Assembly (NCBI RefSeq): GCF_030816615.1
Contig: NZ_JAUSYD010000001.1
Span: 5,912,501 to 5,976,500 of the forward strand
Length of the DNA: 64,000 nucleotides
Source of the DNA: Streptomyces sp. B1I3
Lineage (GTDB): Bacteria; Actinomycetota; Actinomycetes; Streptomycetales; Streptomycetaceae
Reading direction: 5' to 3'
Under the pieces are notes generated by a model. That model was not told the origin of the DNA and made no database searches. It was given only the letters and a program-made list of their open reading frames with translations. Positions 16,188-25,900 of this stretch are shown piece by piece (within the stretch, counting starts at the first letter, position 1; the number at the start of each line of letters is the position of its first letter). The position numbers and the translations under genes were made by a program.

Positions 16188-17333
16188 TCAGCCGCGGCCC
16201 GTGCGGGGAGCGGCCGCGCTGCCGGGAGCGGGTACCCGGTTGGTCTCCGAGCCGTCGAGTCCCGGCCACCGGTCGCTCGGTGGAACCGCCGCCTGGGCCG
16301 TCACGATGCGCGGCAGGGCGTACGGGTGGTGGTCGCGGAGCCAGCTGATCAGCTGCTCCCGCACGGCGCATCGCACCGTCCAGATGTCGTCGGCGTCCTT
16401 GGCCGTGACCACCGCCCGCACCTCGATCGTCGACGGGGTGGTGTCCGTCACGGCCAGGGACCAGTCGCGGCCGTCCCAGGCGGCGCACTCGCCGAGGATG
16501 TCGCGCAGCCGGTCGCGCATCGCGGCGACGGGCGCGGAGTGGTCGAGCTGGAAGAAGACCGTGCCGGTCATCTGCGCCCCGCCCCGCGACCAGTTCTCGA
16601 AGGGCTGGCTGGTGAAGTACGACACGGGCATCGTGATCCGCCGCTCGTCCCAGGTGCGAACCGTCAGGAAGGTCAGCGTGATCTCGTCCACGGTGCCCCA
16701 TTCACCGTCCACGACGACCGTGTCGCCGAGGCGGACCATGTCGCCGAAGGCGATCTGGAATCCGGCGAAGAGGTTGCCCAGCGTCGACTGGGCGGCCACA
16801 CCGGCGACGATTCCGAGCACACCGGCCGACGCGAGCACCGACGTGCCGACCGTGCGCATCGCGGGGAAGGTCAGCAGCATCGCGGCGACCGCGACCGTCG
16901 TGACCACGGCCGTGACCACGCGCTGGATGAGCGTCACCTGCGTACGGACCCGGCGCACCCGGGCCGGGTCGCGCGTGGCCGCCGCGTAGCGGGCGTACGT
17001 GGACTCCACGATGGTGGCCGCGACCCGCACCACGAGCCACGCGGAGGCCGCGATCAGGACCAGGGTCAGGACCTGACCGACCGCGCCACGGTGGTCCCGC
17101 ACCAGAGCGAGCCGTACCTGGCCGAAGCTGGCCCGCAGGAGCGCCGTGCAGAGGACCACCTGCAAGGGTGGCCGGCAGCGCCGCAGCAGCCCCCACAGGG
17201 GTGTGTCGTGGTGCCGGCTGTCGGCTCTGCGGAGCAGCAGGTCCACCAGCCACCCCAGCAGCAGGGTGATCGTCAGCGATCCGCCCACCACGAGCAGCGG
17301 TCGCAACACGTTCTCCATTCCGTCGTCCTCCAA
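16188..17333 (-). CDS. MscS-family mechanosensitive channel
   Basis: Small-conductance mechanosensitive channel type protein, 381 residues, releasing solutes on osmotic down-shock. Hydrophobic segments lie near residues 12-32, 83-105 and 137-158; the pore helix is VLGIVAGVAAQSTLGNLFAGFQIAF, rich in Gly and Ala, followed by the beta domain DTVVVDGEWGTVDEITLTF. The Pro/Ala/Gly-rich tail is poorly conserved. ATG at 17333 or 17318 could be used. Its start is only 23 bp from the divergent plus-strand start at 17357, so promoters must overlap coding DNA. Confidence 0.92.
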   Translation of the reverse strand: MEDDGMENVLRPLLVVGGSLTITLLLGWLVDLLLRRADSRHHDTPLWGLLRRCRPPLQVVLCTALLRASFGQVRLALVRDHRGAVGQVLTLVLIAASAWLVVRVAATIVESTYARYAAATRDPARVRRVRTQVTLIQRVVTAVVTTVAVAAMLLTFPAMRTVGTSVLASAGVLGIVAGVAAQSTLGNLFAGFQIAFGDMVRLGDTVVVDGEWGTVDEITLTFLTVRTWDERRITMPVSYFTSQPFENWSRGGAQMTGTVFFQLDHSAPVAAMRDRLRDILGECAAWDGRDWSLAVTDTTPSTIEVRAVVTAKDADDIWTVRCAVREQLISWLRDHHPYALPRIVTAQAAVPPSDRWPGLDGSETNRVPAPGSAAAPRTGRG

Positions 17334-17356
17334 GCGTCGGGAGCACAGCTGGCACC

Positions 17357-17935
17357 ATGGGACGCATGAACATCATGCTTTTCCACTCGACCTATGGTCT
17401 GCGGCCCGCTGTGCACGCGGCTGCCGACCGGCTGCGTGCGGCCGGGCACGAGGTGCGCGTGCCCGATCTTTTCGAGGGGCACACCTTCGACACGGTCGAG
17501 GAGGCCATGGCCTTCCGGGATCAGGTGGGCAAGGACGAGCTGCTCAAACGCGCCGTACTGGCCGCCGCCCCCTACTCCGACCAGGGCCTCGTGTACGCGG
17601 GATTCTCGTTCGGCGCGTCGGTGGCGCAGACCCTGGCGCTCGGTGACGCGAAGGCGCGCGGGCTGCTGCTGCTCCACGGCACCTCGGACATCGCGGAGAG
17701 CGCCTCCGTCGACGAGCTGCCCGTGCAGTTGCACGTGGCCGACCCCGATCCGTTCGAGTCGGCCGACTGGCTGAACAGCTGGTACCTCCAGATGCAGCGC
17801 ACCGGCGCGGACGTCGAGGTGTACCGCTACCGGGGGGCCGGCCACCTGTTCACCGATCCCGAGCTGCCCGACCACGACGAGGCCTCGGCCGAACTGACCT
17901 GGAAGGTCGCGCTCGGGTTCCTCGCCACGCTGTAG
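17357..17935 (+). CDS. dienelactone hydrolase-family protein
   Basis: Alpha/beta hydrolase of 192 residues in the dienelactone hydrolase family. The nucleophile elbow reads GFSFGAS, placing Ser84 where classic dienelactone hydrolases have Cys. Asp in HVADPDPFE and His in GAGHLFTD complete a plausible triad. The start could be ATG 17357 or the internal ATG at 17366. It is divergent from the mscS-type gene and ends at a hairpin shared with phoD. Substrate unknown; the Ser for Cys change argues against assuming chlorocatechol degradation. Confidence 0.85.
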   Translation: MGRMNIMLFHSTYGLRPAVHAAADRLRAAGHEVRVPDLFEGHTFDTVEEAMAFRDQVGKDELLKRAVLAAAPYSDQGLVYAGFSFGASVAQTLALGDAKARGLLLLHGTSDIAESASVDELPVQLHVADPDPFESADWLNSWYLQMQRTGADVEVYRYRGAGHLFTDPELPDHDEASAELTWKVALGFLATL

Positions 17936-17940
17936 CCGCG

Positions 17941-17971
17941 CGGGGCCCCGCACCACCGGTGCGGGGCCCCG
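17941..17971. terminator. shared bidirectional terminator
   Basis: A perfect 14-bp stem (17941-17954 with 17958-17971) and a three-base loop lie between the convergent dienelactone-hydrolase-like gene and phoD, five bases from either stop. It can serve both strands. Confidence 0.85.
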
Positions 17972-17976
17972 TCCGG

Positions 17977-19641
17977 TCAGCGCACCGGGGTGCCGGCCCT
18001 TTCGATCTTCTGTGTGCCGCTGCGCGTGCGGTAGGAGCGGACCCAGGACGCCGTCGCGTCCTTCCGGGTCCTGTCGGAGACCACGTAGTAGTCCATCTGC
18101 GACCTCTCGGCGGTCACGTCGAGGACGCCGTAGCCGTGCGAGTCCATGTCGACCCACTTCACATGGCGGTTGGCCGCCTTCACGGCCGCGGCGGCGACCA
18201 CCGAGACCGTCTGCGGGGCGACCCGCAGGATGTCGTCCAGGTTGTCCGACGTCACCGACGTCACCACGAACTCGGTGGCCGCGGAGGCCGACAGAGGGTA
18301 CGTCGCCGCCTTCACGGGCACGTCGTTGGCCCAGGCCATGTGGATGTCGCCGGTCAGGAAGACGGTGTTCGTGACCGACCGGTCCCGCAGATGCGAGATC
18401 AGCTCCTTGCGGTCGTCCGTGTAGCCGTCCCACTGGTCGACGTTGACCGCGAGCCCCTCCGCGGGAAGGCCCAGCAGCTGGGCGAGCGGCGCCAGCAGAT
18501 GGGCCGGCAGCGCGCCGAAGGCGACCGGCGAGATCATCACCGAGGTACCGACCAGCTTCCAGGTGGCGTCCGATCCCGCCAGGCCGGCCTTCAGCCAGTC
18601 CAGCTGCGCCCGCCCGGTGATCGAGCGCTCCGGGTCGTCGACCGCGCCGTCGCCCGTGGAGGCCTGCTCGGATCGGAAGCTGCGCAGGTCCAGCAGGTGC
18701 AGCTCGGCCAGGTTCCCGAAGCTCAGGCGCCGGTAGACGGTGCCCTCGGTGGAGGCGCGGACCGGCATCCACTCGAAGTACGCCTGCTTCGCCGCGGCCA
18801 CCCGGGCCGCCCAGGCCCCCTCCGCACCCGGGGTGTGGTTCTCGGCCCCGCCCGACCACGCGTCGTTGGCGAACTCGTGGTCGTCCCAGATCGCGATCAC
18901 GGGGTGGGCGGCGTGCAGCGCCTGGAGGTCGGTGTCCGTCTTGTACGTGCCGTGCCGGGTGCGGTAGTCGGCGAGGGTGAGGATCTCGTGGAGCGGGGCG
19001 TGGGGGCGTACGACGGTGTCCCCGGCCGGGTAACTCCCCGACGCGTACTCGTAGACGTAGTCGCCCAGATGCAGGACGGCGTCCAGGTCGGGGCGGGCCG
19101 CGAGATGGCGGTACGGGGAGAACCAGCCGGCCTCCCAGTTCGCGCAGGAGACCACGCCGAAGCGGATCCCGGGGACGGCCGCCCCGGTGGCGGGCGCCGT
19201 GCGGGTGCGGCCGACAGGGGACACGACTCCCTGCCCGCCCTCCGTCCCGCCGGGTGCGGCCGCGAAGCGGAACCAGTAGGCGGTCGCCGGCCGCAGCCCC
19301 CGCACATCGACCTTGACGGTGTGGTCGGAGCCGGCCCGCGCGACTGCCGTGCCCCGGGCGGCGACCCGGGAGAAGGCCTTGTCCTCGGCGATCTCCCAGA
19401 CCATCGGCGTGTCGGCGCCGAGGCCGGAGCCGGGCACGGCGTCCGGGGCGGGGGTGACGCGGGTCCACAGGAGTATGCCGTCGGGCAGGGGGTCACCGGA
19501 GGCGACGCCGTGCAGGAAGGCCGGGCCGTCGGCGGCGCGGGCGCTGGTGGTGGCGGCGAGCACGGGGGCGGCGACCGCGGTGGCGGCGGCGGCCTTGACG
19601 ACCGTGCGGCGGCTGGGTGCGGAGAGGTGTCGTCTGGTCAC
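17977..19641 (-). CDS. phoD: PhoD-type alkaline phosphatase, Tat-exported
   Basis: Secreted phosphomonoesterase/phosphodiesterase of 554 residues that releases phosphate from organic esters outside the cell. The N-terminus has a twin-arginine signal (SRRTVVKAAAATAVAAP) with likely cleavage after ARA near residue 36. Metal-site motifs are LHLGDYVYEY and WDDHEFANDAW, and GDIHMAW near residue 400, fitting the Fe3+/Ca2+ PhoD fold. In S. coelicolor the orthologue is under PhoR-PhoP control. The GTTCGCC-type sequences just upstream on the minus strand resemble PHO-box half sites, with imperfect spacing. Confidence 0.94.
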   Translation of the reverse strand: MTRRHLSAPSRRTVVKAAAATAVAAPVLAATTSARAADGPAFLHGVASGDPLPDGILLWTRVTPAPDAVPGSGLGADTPMVWEIAEDKAFSRVAARGTAVARAGSDHTVKVDVRGLRPATAYWFRFAAAPGGTEGGQGVVSPVGRTRTAPATGAAVPGIRFGVVSCANWEAGWFSPYRHLAARPDLDAVLHLGDYVYEYASGSYPAGDTVVRPHAPLHEILTLADYRTRHGTYKTDTDLQALHAAHPVIAIWDDHEFANDAWSGGAENHTPGAEGAWAARVAAAKQAYFEWMPVRASTEGTVYRRLSFGNLAELHLLDLRSFRSEQASTGDGAVDDPERSITGRAQLDWLKAGLAGSDATWKLVGTSVMISPVAFGALPAHLLAPLAQLLGLPAEGLAVNVDQWDGYTDDRKELISHLRDRSVTNTVFLTGDIHMAWANDVPVKAATYPLSASAATEFVVTSVTSDNLDDILRVAPQTVSVVAAAAVKAANRHVKWVDMDSHGYGVLDVTAERSQMDYYVVSDRTRKDATASWVRSYRTRSGTQKIERAGTPVR

Positions 19642-19672
19642 GGAGCATCACCCTACTGGCGGGTAGAGCGAA

Positions 19673-19705
19673 CAGGCGGGCGAACAGAGGAAGTTCGCCC
19701 GCCTG
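19673..19705 (-). promoter_or_regulatory. 13-bp inverted repeat upstream of phoD
   Basis: CAGGCGGGCGAAC (19673-19685) and GTTCGCCCGCCTG (19693-19705) are exact inverse copies around a seven-base loop. On the minus strand GTTCGCC units begin at 19685 and GTTCGCT at 19673, 12 bp apart, close to the 11-bp PHO-box direct-repeat period. The element may be the terminator of the upstream dsbA-like gene, a PhoP site, or both. Confidence 0.5.
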
Positions 19706-19763
19706 CCGGGTCCCGGCCGCCCGGAGTTGTGCCACGGGGCCCGCGGCGCCGTGGTTCCTCCCG

Positions 19764-20579
19764 TCAGCCCTTGAGGGCCTTCGTGATCGCCGCGTTGAAG
19801 TCGGCCACCGTCATCGGGGCGTTCTTGCTGCCCTCGGCGGTGAGGGTCTTGCCGTCCATCTTCAGCGTCGGTGTGCCCTGGACGCCGCTCTTGTCGAAGG
19901 CCTTGGACATCTTCATGGCCCAGGCGTCGTACGTACCGTCCTCGACGTTCTTCTTGAACGCGGCGTTGCCCTTCAGCGCGTCCACGGAGTCCGCCACCTC
20001 GATCAGGTAGTCGTCCTTGGCGAACTTGTCGCTCGTCTCCTCGGGGTGGTACTTCGCGGAGTACAGCGCGGCCTTGTAGTCCAGGAAGGCCTCGGGGCTC
20101 ACGTCGAGCGCCGCGCCCAGGGCGCTCAGGGCGTTCTTGGAGCCCTCGCCGCTGTCGGAGTTGTCGATGAAGGTCGCGCCGACGTACTTGATCTTGTACT
20201 TGCCGGCCTCGACGTCCTTGCCCACCGTCTCGCCGACGGTCTGCTCGAACGTGGCACAGATCGGGCAGCGGGAGTCCTCGTACAGCTCCAGGGTCTTCTT
20301 GGCGCTCGCCTTGCCGATCACGACGGTCGTGCCGTCGTCACCCGAGGTGTTCTTGGGGGCGGTGACGTTCTTCGCGTCCGCGGCGGCCTCCCAGGCGGAG
20401 GGCTTGTTCAGCTGCATCACGCCGTAGCTGACCCCGCCCGCGATCGCCAGGACGGCGACGATCGAGACACCGACGACGATCTGCTTGCGTACCTTGTCCT
20501 TCTTGGCCTGCCGCTCGCGCTCCTCGCGCAGCCGCTCGCGGGCGGCGGACTTGTTGGCCTGGCTGTTGCGCTTGCTCAT
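19764..20579 (-). CDS. membrane-anchored DsbA-like thiol:disulfide oxidoreductase
   Basis: A 271-residue protein with a highly charged cytoplasmic N-terminus (residues 1-32), one membrane span (about 33-56) and an extracytoplasmic thioredoxin/DsbA-like domain. The redox pair is Cys105-Pro-Ile-Cys108, and the cis-proline loop is GVQGTPTL. Likely function is disulfide formation or isomerisation in secreted proteins. ATG at 20579. It lies upstream of phoD on the same strand, separated by a strong hairpin. A paralogue with the same layout is encoded at 57803. Confidence 0.9.
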   Translation of the reverse strand: MSKRNSQANKSAARERLREERERQAKKDKVRKQIVVGVSIVAVLAIAGGVSYGVMQLNKPSAWEAAADAKNVTAPKNTSGDDGTTVVIGKASAKKTLELYEDSRCPICATFEQTVGETVGKDVEAGKYKIKYVGATFIDNSDSGEGSKNALSALGAALDVSPEAFLDYKAALYSAKYHPEETSDKFAKDDYLIEVADSVDALKGNAAFKKNVEDGTYDAWAMKMSKAFDKSGVQGTPTLKMDGKTLTAEGSKNAPMTVADFNAAITKALKG

Positions 20580-20624
20580 GGGAATACTCCGTGATGTGGG
20601 GTGGCTCGGGGGATCTACCGGTGC

Positions 20625-21350
20625 TCAGGCGGTGGTACACGCCGGGCCCGGGGGTCCTCTCCGTCCCACACAGTGCACGAGGAGCCGGGCCGGGAAGAGC
20701 GGGAGGGGGCGCCCCACGCGCCGGGCGCCGCGCCCTGCCCGGAAGCGGGTGGTGCCCACCACGGCGACCGCGGTCAGCAGCGGCCGGAACGCGACGGCGG
20801 CCGCCGCGCACAGCAGCCCCGCCAGCGCCGACTCGCCGTGCCGCAACCAGGCCGCGGCCAGCAGGCCCACCGTCACGTGCGTGGCCAGGAGCAGCCACGG
20901 CACGGCGGGGCCCGGGGAAGCCAGCAGGGCGGCCGCACGGTCACCGGCCCCGGTCACTCCGGCCAGCGGGGTCCCTACGGCGGTCACCCCGGCGAGCCCG
21001 TCGGGGCCCGCGCCGGCCTCACCGCCGCAGAGCACGTCCACGCCCACGGAACGCAGCGGGCCGGCGATCGGGCCGCCCGCCGCTCCGTAACAGAGGTGCT
21101 GCCCCGTGGTGAACACCGTGTCCGCGGCCAGTTCCAGCGGGACCAGCAGGCCGGCGATCGCTCCGAAACCACGCTCCCGGCCGGCCAGGGCGAACGCCGC
21201 GGCGAAGACGGCACCGGCCAGCAGCACGATCGCCGTCAGCGGCAGCGGGATTCGGGAGAGGAGTACATGGGATGCCGAGGAGAGCGTGACGACGAGGGCG
21301 GTGAACACCGCCGCGCGTACCGCTCTGATCTGCGTCCCTGATACGTCCAT
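20625..21350 (-). CDS. predicted integral membrane protein, unknown function
   Basis: A 241-residue protein with about five hydrophobic segments (near residues 11-28, 34-52, 60-78, 150-168, 175-195) and a basic C-terminal tail (FRAGRGARRVGRP). A Gly/Ala-rich extracytoplasmic loop (about 85-140) contains two Cys. I do not recognise the family. ATG at 21350 was chosen because the open frame upstream runs antisense through the DUF2252 gene's territory and codes Arg/Gly-rich nonsense. It lies between the DUF2252 and dsbA-like genes, same strand. Confidence 0.7.
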   Translation of the reverse strand: MDVSGTQIRAVRAAVFTALVVTLSSASHVLLSRIPLPLTAIVLLAGAVFAAAFALAGRERGFGAIAGLLVPLELAADTVFTTGQHLCYGAAGGPIAGPLRSVGVDVLCGGEAGAGPDGLAGVTAVGTPLAGVTGAGDRAAALLASPGPAVPWLLLATHVTVGLLAAAWLRHGESALAGLLCAAAAVAFRPLLTAVAVVGTTRFRAGRGARRVGRPLPLFPARLLVHCVGRRGPPGPACTTA

Positions 21351-21409
21351 CGCCGGAGAGTGTGCCACGGCTTCCTGTAGGCGAGCCCTGAGGTGCGGGC
21401 CGCACCGTC

Positions 21410-22735
21410 CTACAGGCCCGGGATACGGCCGTTGCGGAAGAGGTCCACGAAGATCTGGTGGTCCGCGCGGGCCCGGGCGCCGTAGGTGTGGGCGAAGTCG
21501 GTCAGCAGCTCGGCGAAGCCCTGCTCGTCCGCCGCGATCGCGGCGTCGATGGCGCGTTCCGTGGAGAACGGCACCAGCGAGTGCCCGCTCTCGTCGTCGG
21601 CCGCCGAGTGCATCGTGGCCGTCGCCCGGCCCAGGTCGGCCACGACCGCCGCGATCTCCTCCGGCTCGTCGATGTCGGACCAGTCCAGGTCCACCGCGTA
21701 CGGCGAGACCTCCGCGACCAGCTGGCCCGCGCCGTTCAGCTCCGTCCACCCGAGCCACGGGTCGGCGTGCGCCTGCAGCGCGCGCTGGGAGATGACCGTG
21801 CGGTGGCCCTCGTGCTGGAAGTAGTCCCGGACGGCCGCGTCGGTGATGTGCCGGGACACCGCCGGGGTCTGCGCCTGCTTGAGGTAGATCACCACATCGT
21901 TCTCCAGGGCGTCGCTGTTGCCCTCCAGGAGGATGTTGTACGAGGGCAGGCCCGCCGAGCCGATCCCGATCCCGCGGCGGCCGACGACGTCCTTCACCCG
22001 GTACGAGTCGGGCCGGGTCAGACTCGACTCCGGCAGCGTCTCCAGGTAGCCGTCGAAGGCGGCGAGCACCTTGTAGCGGGTCGCGGCGTCCAGGTCGATC
22101 GCACCGCCATCGGCGGCGAACCTTCGCTCGAAGTCCCGGATCTCCGTCATCGAGTCCAGCAGCCCGAAGCGGGTCAGCGACCGTGCGACGCGCAGCGCGC
22201 CGAGCAGCGGTCCCTGGGCGGTGTCCAGGGTGAAGGGCGGCACCTCGTCGTTCTTCGCGCCCGTCGCCAGCGCGTGGATGCGCTCGCGGTACGCCGCGGC
22301 GTAGACCCCGACCAGCTCGGTGATCTGGTCGTCGCTCAGCGCCTTCGCGTAACCGATCAGGGCGACGGAGGCCGCGAAGCGCTTGAGGTCCCAGGTGAAC
22401 GGTCCGACGTAGGCCTCGTCGAAGTCGTTGACGTTGAAGACCAGGCGGCCGTTGGCGTCCATGTACGTGCCGAAGTTCTCGGCGTGCAGGTCGCCGTGGA
22501 TCCACACCCGGCTCGTGCGCTCGTCCAGATACGGGCCACCGCTCTGCTCACGCTCGAGATCGGCGTAGAACAGCCCGGCGGAGCCGCGGTAGAACGCGAA
22601 GGCGGAACCCGCCATCTTGCGGAACTTGACCCGGAAGGCAGCGGGATCGGCGGCCAGGAGCTCCCCGAAAGCGGTGTCGAAAACGGCGAGAATCTGCTCC
22701 CCGCGCTCCTGCGCGCGAGTCTGCGTGTCCGACAT
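21410..22735 (-). CDS. DUF2252 family protein
   Basis: A 441-residue cytoplasmic protein of the DUF2252 family, which has a protein-kinase-like fold. The kinase-type catalytic loop HGDLHAENFG is at residues 80-89 and the metal-binding NDFDEAYVGPFTWDLKR follows at about 102-118. GRRGIGIGSAGLPSYNILLEG is another family landmark. Family members are thought to be small-molecule or protein kinases, with no proven substrate known to me. ATG at 22735 has AGGAGG nearby on the minus strand. Divergent from dnaE. Confidence 0.88.
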   Translation of the reverse strand: MSDTQTRAQERGEQILAVFDTAFGELLAADPAAFRVKFRKMAGSAFAFYRGSAGLFYADLEREQSGGPYLDERTSRVWIHGDLHAENFGTYMDANGRLVFNVNDFDEAYVGPFTWDLKRFAASVALIGYAKALSDDQITELVGVYAAAYRERIHALATGAKNDEVPPFTLDTAQGPLLGALRVARSLTRFGLLDSMTEIRDFERRFAADGGAIDLDAATRYKVLAAFDGYLETLPESSLTRPDSYRVKDVVGRRGIGIGSAGLPSYNILLEGNSDALENDVVIYLKQAQTPAVSRHITDAAVRDYFQHEGHRTVISQRALQAHADPWLGWTELNGAGQLVAEVSPYAVDLDWSDIDEPEEIAAVVADLGRATATMHSAADDESGHSLVPFSTERAIDAAIAADEQGFAELLTDFAHTYGARARADHQIFVDLFRNGRIPGL

Positions 22736-22962
22736 CGCTGGGTGCCTCCTGCTACATGGCGTTCATGACAAATGGGACGGGCGTCCCGGACCTTCCAACG
22801 CGTGACCGTACCCCGGAGTGCCCGTCGCCGGTGACGTCCACGACGTAGACTTCCACGCTGTCCCCCCAAGCCGTCACCCCCACCCGTCGCCCGGCCGCCA
22901 CCCCCTCGGCGCGGCGCTGCGGGTCACCCCGTTCATCTCTACGCCCCCGGAGGCACAGCGCC

Positions 22963-25900
22963 GTGAGCAAGCCGCCTTTCACGCACCTGCACGTCCACAC
23001 CCAGTACTCGCTGCTGGACGGTGCCGCGCGGCTGAAGGACATGTTCGAGGCGTGCAACGACATGGGCATGTCGCACATCGCGATGACCGACCACGGCAAC
23101 CTCCACGGGGCGTACGACTTCTTCCACTCGGCCAAGAAGGCCGGGGTGACGCCGATCATCGGGATCGAGGCCTACGTCGCCCCCGAGTCGCGCAAGCACA
23201 AGCGCAAGATCCAGTGGGGGCAGCCGCACCAGAAGCGCGACGACGTCTCGGGTTCCGGCGGTTACACCCACAAGACGATCTGGGCGGCCGACAGCACCGG
23301 CCTGCACAACCTCTTCCGGCTCTCCTCGGACGCGTACGCCGAGGGCTGGCTGCAGAAGTGGCCGCGCATGGACAAGGAGACCATCTCCCAGTGGTCCGAG
23401 GGTCTCATCGCGTCCACCGGCTGCCCCTCCGGCGAGGTGCAGACCCGGCTGCGGCTCGGACAGTTCGACGAGGCGGTCAAGGCGGCTTCGGACTACAAGG
23501 ACATCTTCGGTGAGGGCCGGTACTTCCTCGAGCTCATGGACCACGGCATCGAGATCGAGCGCCGGGTCCGCGACGGGCTCCTGGAGATCGGCAGGAAGCT
23601 GAACATCCCGCCGCTCGTGACGAACGACTCGCACTACACCTACGCCCACGAGGCGACGGCCCACGACGCCCTGCTCTGCATCCAGACCGGCAAGAACCTC
23701 TCCGACCCGGACCGCTTCCGCTTCGACGGCACCGGCTACTACCTCAAGACGGCGGACGAGATGTACGCCGTCGACTCCTCGGACGCCTGGCAGGAGGGCT
23801 GCGCCAACACCCTCCTGGTCGCCGAGCAGATCGACACCACGGGCATGTTCGAGAAGCGCGACCTGATGCCGAAGTTCGACATCCCGGAGGGGTACACCGA
23901 GATCACCTGGTTCCAGGAGGAGGTCCGGGCCGGCATGGAACGCCGTTACCCGGGTGGTGTCCCCGAGGACCGGCAGAAGCAGGCCGAGTACGAGATGGAC
24001 ATCATCATCCAGATGGGGTTCCCGGGATACTTCCTCGTCGTCGCCGACTTCATCATGTGGGCCAAGAACAACGGCATCGCGGTGGGCCCCGGCCGTGGCT
24101 CGGCCGCCGGTTCGATCGTCGCGTACGCCATGGGCATCACCGACCTCGACCCGATCACCCACGGGCTGATCTTCGAGCGGTTCCTCAACCCCGAGCGCGT
24201 CTCCATGCCCGACGTCGACATCGACTTCGACGAGCGCCGGCGCGTCGAAGTGATCCGGTACGTGACCGAGAAGTACGGCGCCGACAAGGTCGCCATGATC
24301 GGCACCTACGGCAAGATCAAGGCCAAGAACGCGATCAAGGACTCCGCGCGCGTCCTGGGCTACCCGTACGCCATGGGCGACCGCCTCACCAAGGCCATGC
24401 CGGCCGACGTCCTCGGCAAGGGCATCGACCTCAGCGGCATCACCGACCCGAAGCACCCGCGCTACAGCGAGGCCGGCGAGATCCGGGGGATGTACGAGAA
24501 CGAACCCGACGTCCAGAAGGTCATCGACACCGCGAAGGGCGTCGAGGGCCTGGTCCGGCAGATGGGTGTGCACGCGGCAGGCGTGATCATGTCCAGCGAG
24601 CCCATCGTCGACCACGCCCCGGTCTGGGTCCGGCACACCGACGGCGTGACCATCACGCAGTGGGACTACCCCCAGTGCGAGTCGCTCGGCCTGCTCAAGA
24701 TGGACTTCCTGGGCCTGCGCAACCTGACGATCATGGACGACGCCATCAAGATGGTGAAGGCCAACAAGGGCGTCGACCTGGAGATGCTCTCCCTCCCGCT
24801 GGACGACCCCAAGACCTACGAGCTGCTCTGCCGCGGTGACACGCTCGGGGTCTTCCAGTTCGACGGCGGGCCGATGCGCTCGCTGCTGCGCCAGATGCAG
24901 CCCGACAACTTCGAGGACATCTCCGCCGTCTCGGCCCTCTACCGGCCGGGCCCGATGGGCATGAACTCGCACACGAACTACGCCGAGCGCAAGAACGGCC
25001 GCCAGGAGATCACCCCGATCCACCCGGAGCTGGAGGAGCCCCTCAAGGAGGTCCTCGGCCTCACCTACGGCCTGATCGTGTACCAGGAGCAGGTGCAGAA
25101 GGCCGCCCAGATCGTCGCCGGCTACTCGCTCGGCGAGGCCGACATCCTGCGCCGCGTCATGGGCAAGAAGAAGGCCGACGAGCTGGCGAAGAACTTCGTC
25201 CTCTTCGAGGCCGGCGCCAAGAAGAACGGCTTCTCCGACGCGGCGATCAAGGCCCTGTGGGACGTCCTGGTGCCCTTCGCCGGATACGCGTTCAACAAGG
25301 CGCACTCCTCCGCGTACGGCCTGGTCACCTACTGGACCGCCTACCTCAAGGCCAACTACCCCGCCGAGTACATGGCGGCCCTGCTGACCTCCGTCAAGGA
25401 CGACAAGGACAAGTCGGCGGTCTACCTCAACGAGTGCCGCCGCATGGGCATCAAGGTGCTTCCGCCGAACGTCAACGAGTCCGAGTCGAACTTCGCGGCC
25501 CAGGGCGACGACGTGATCCTCTTCGGCCTGACCGCGGTCCGCAACGTCGGGCAGAACGTCGTCGACTCGATCATCCGGTCCCGCAAGGCGAAGGGGAAGT
25601 ACTCCTCGTTCCCCGACTTCCTGGACAAGGTCGAGGCGGTCGTCTGCAACAAGCGCACCATCGAATCGCTCATCAAGGCCGGCGCCTTCGACGAGATGGG
25701 CCACACCCGCAAGGGCCTCGTCGCGCACCACGAGCCGATGATCGACAACGTCGTGCAGGTCAAGCGCAAGGAGGCCGAGGGGCAGTTCGACCTCTTCGGC
25801 GGCATGGGGGACCCGGACGACGGGGCCTCCGAGCCGGGCTTCGGGCTGGACGTGGAGTTCTCCGACGTCGAGTGGGAGAAGTCCTACCTGCTGGCGCAGG

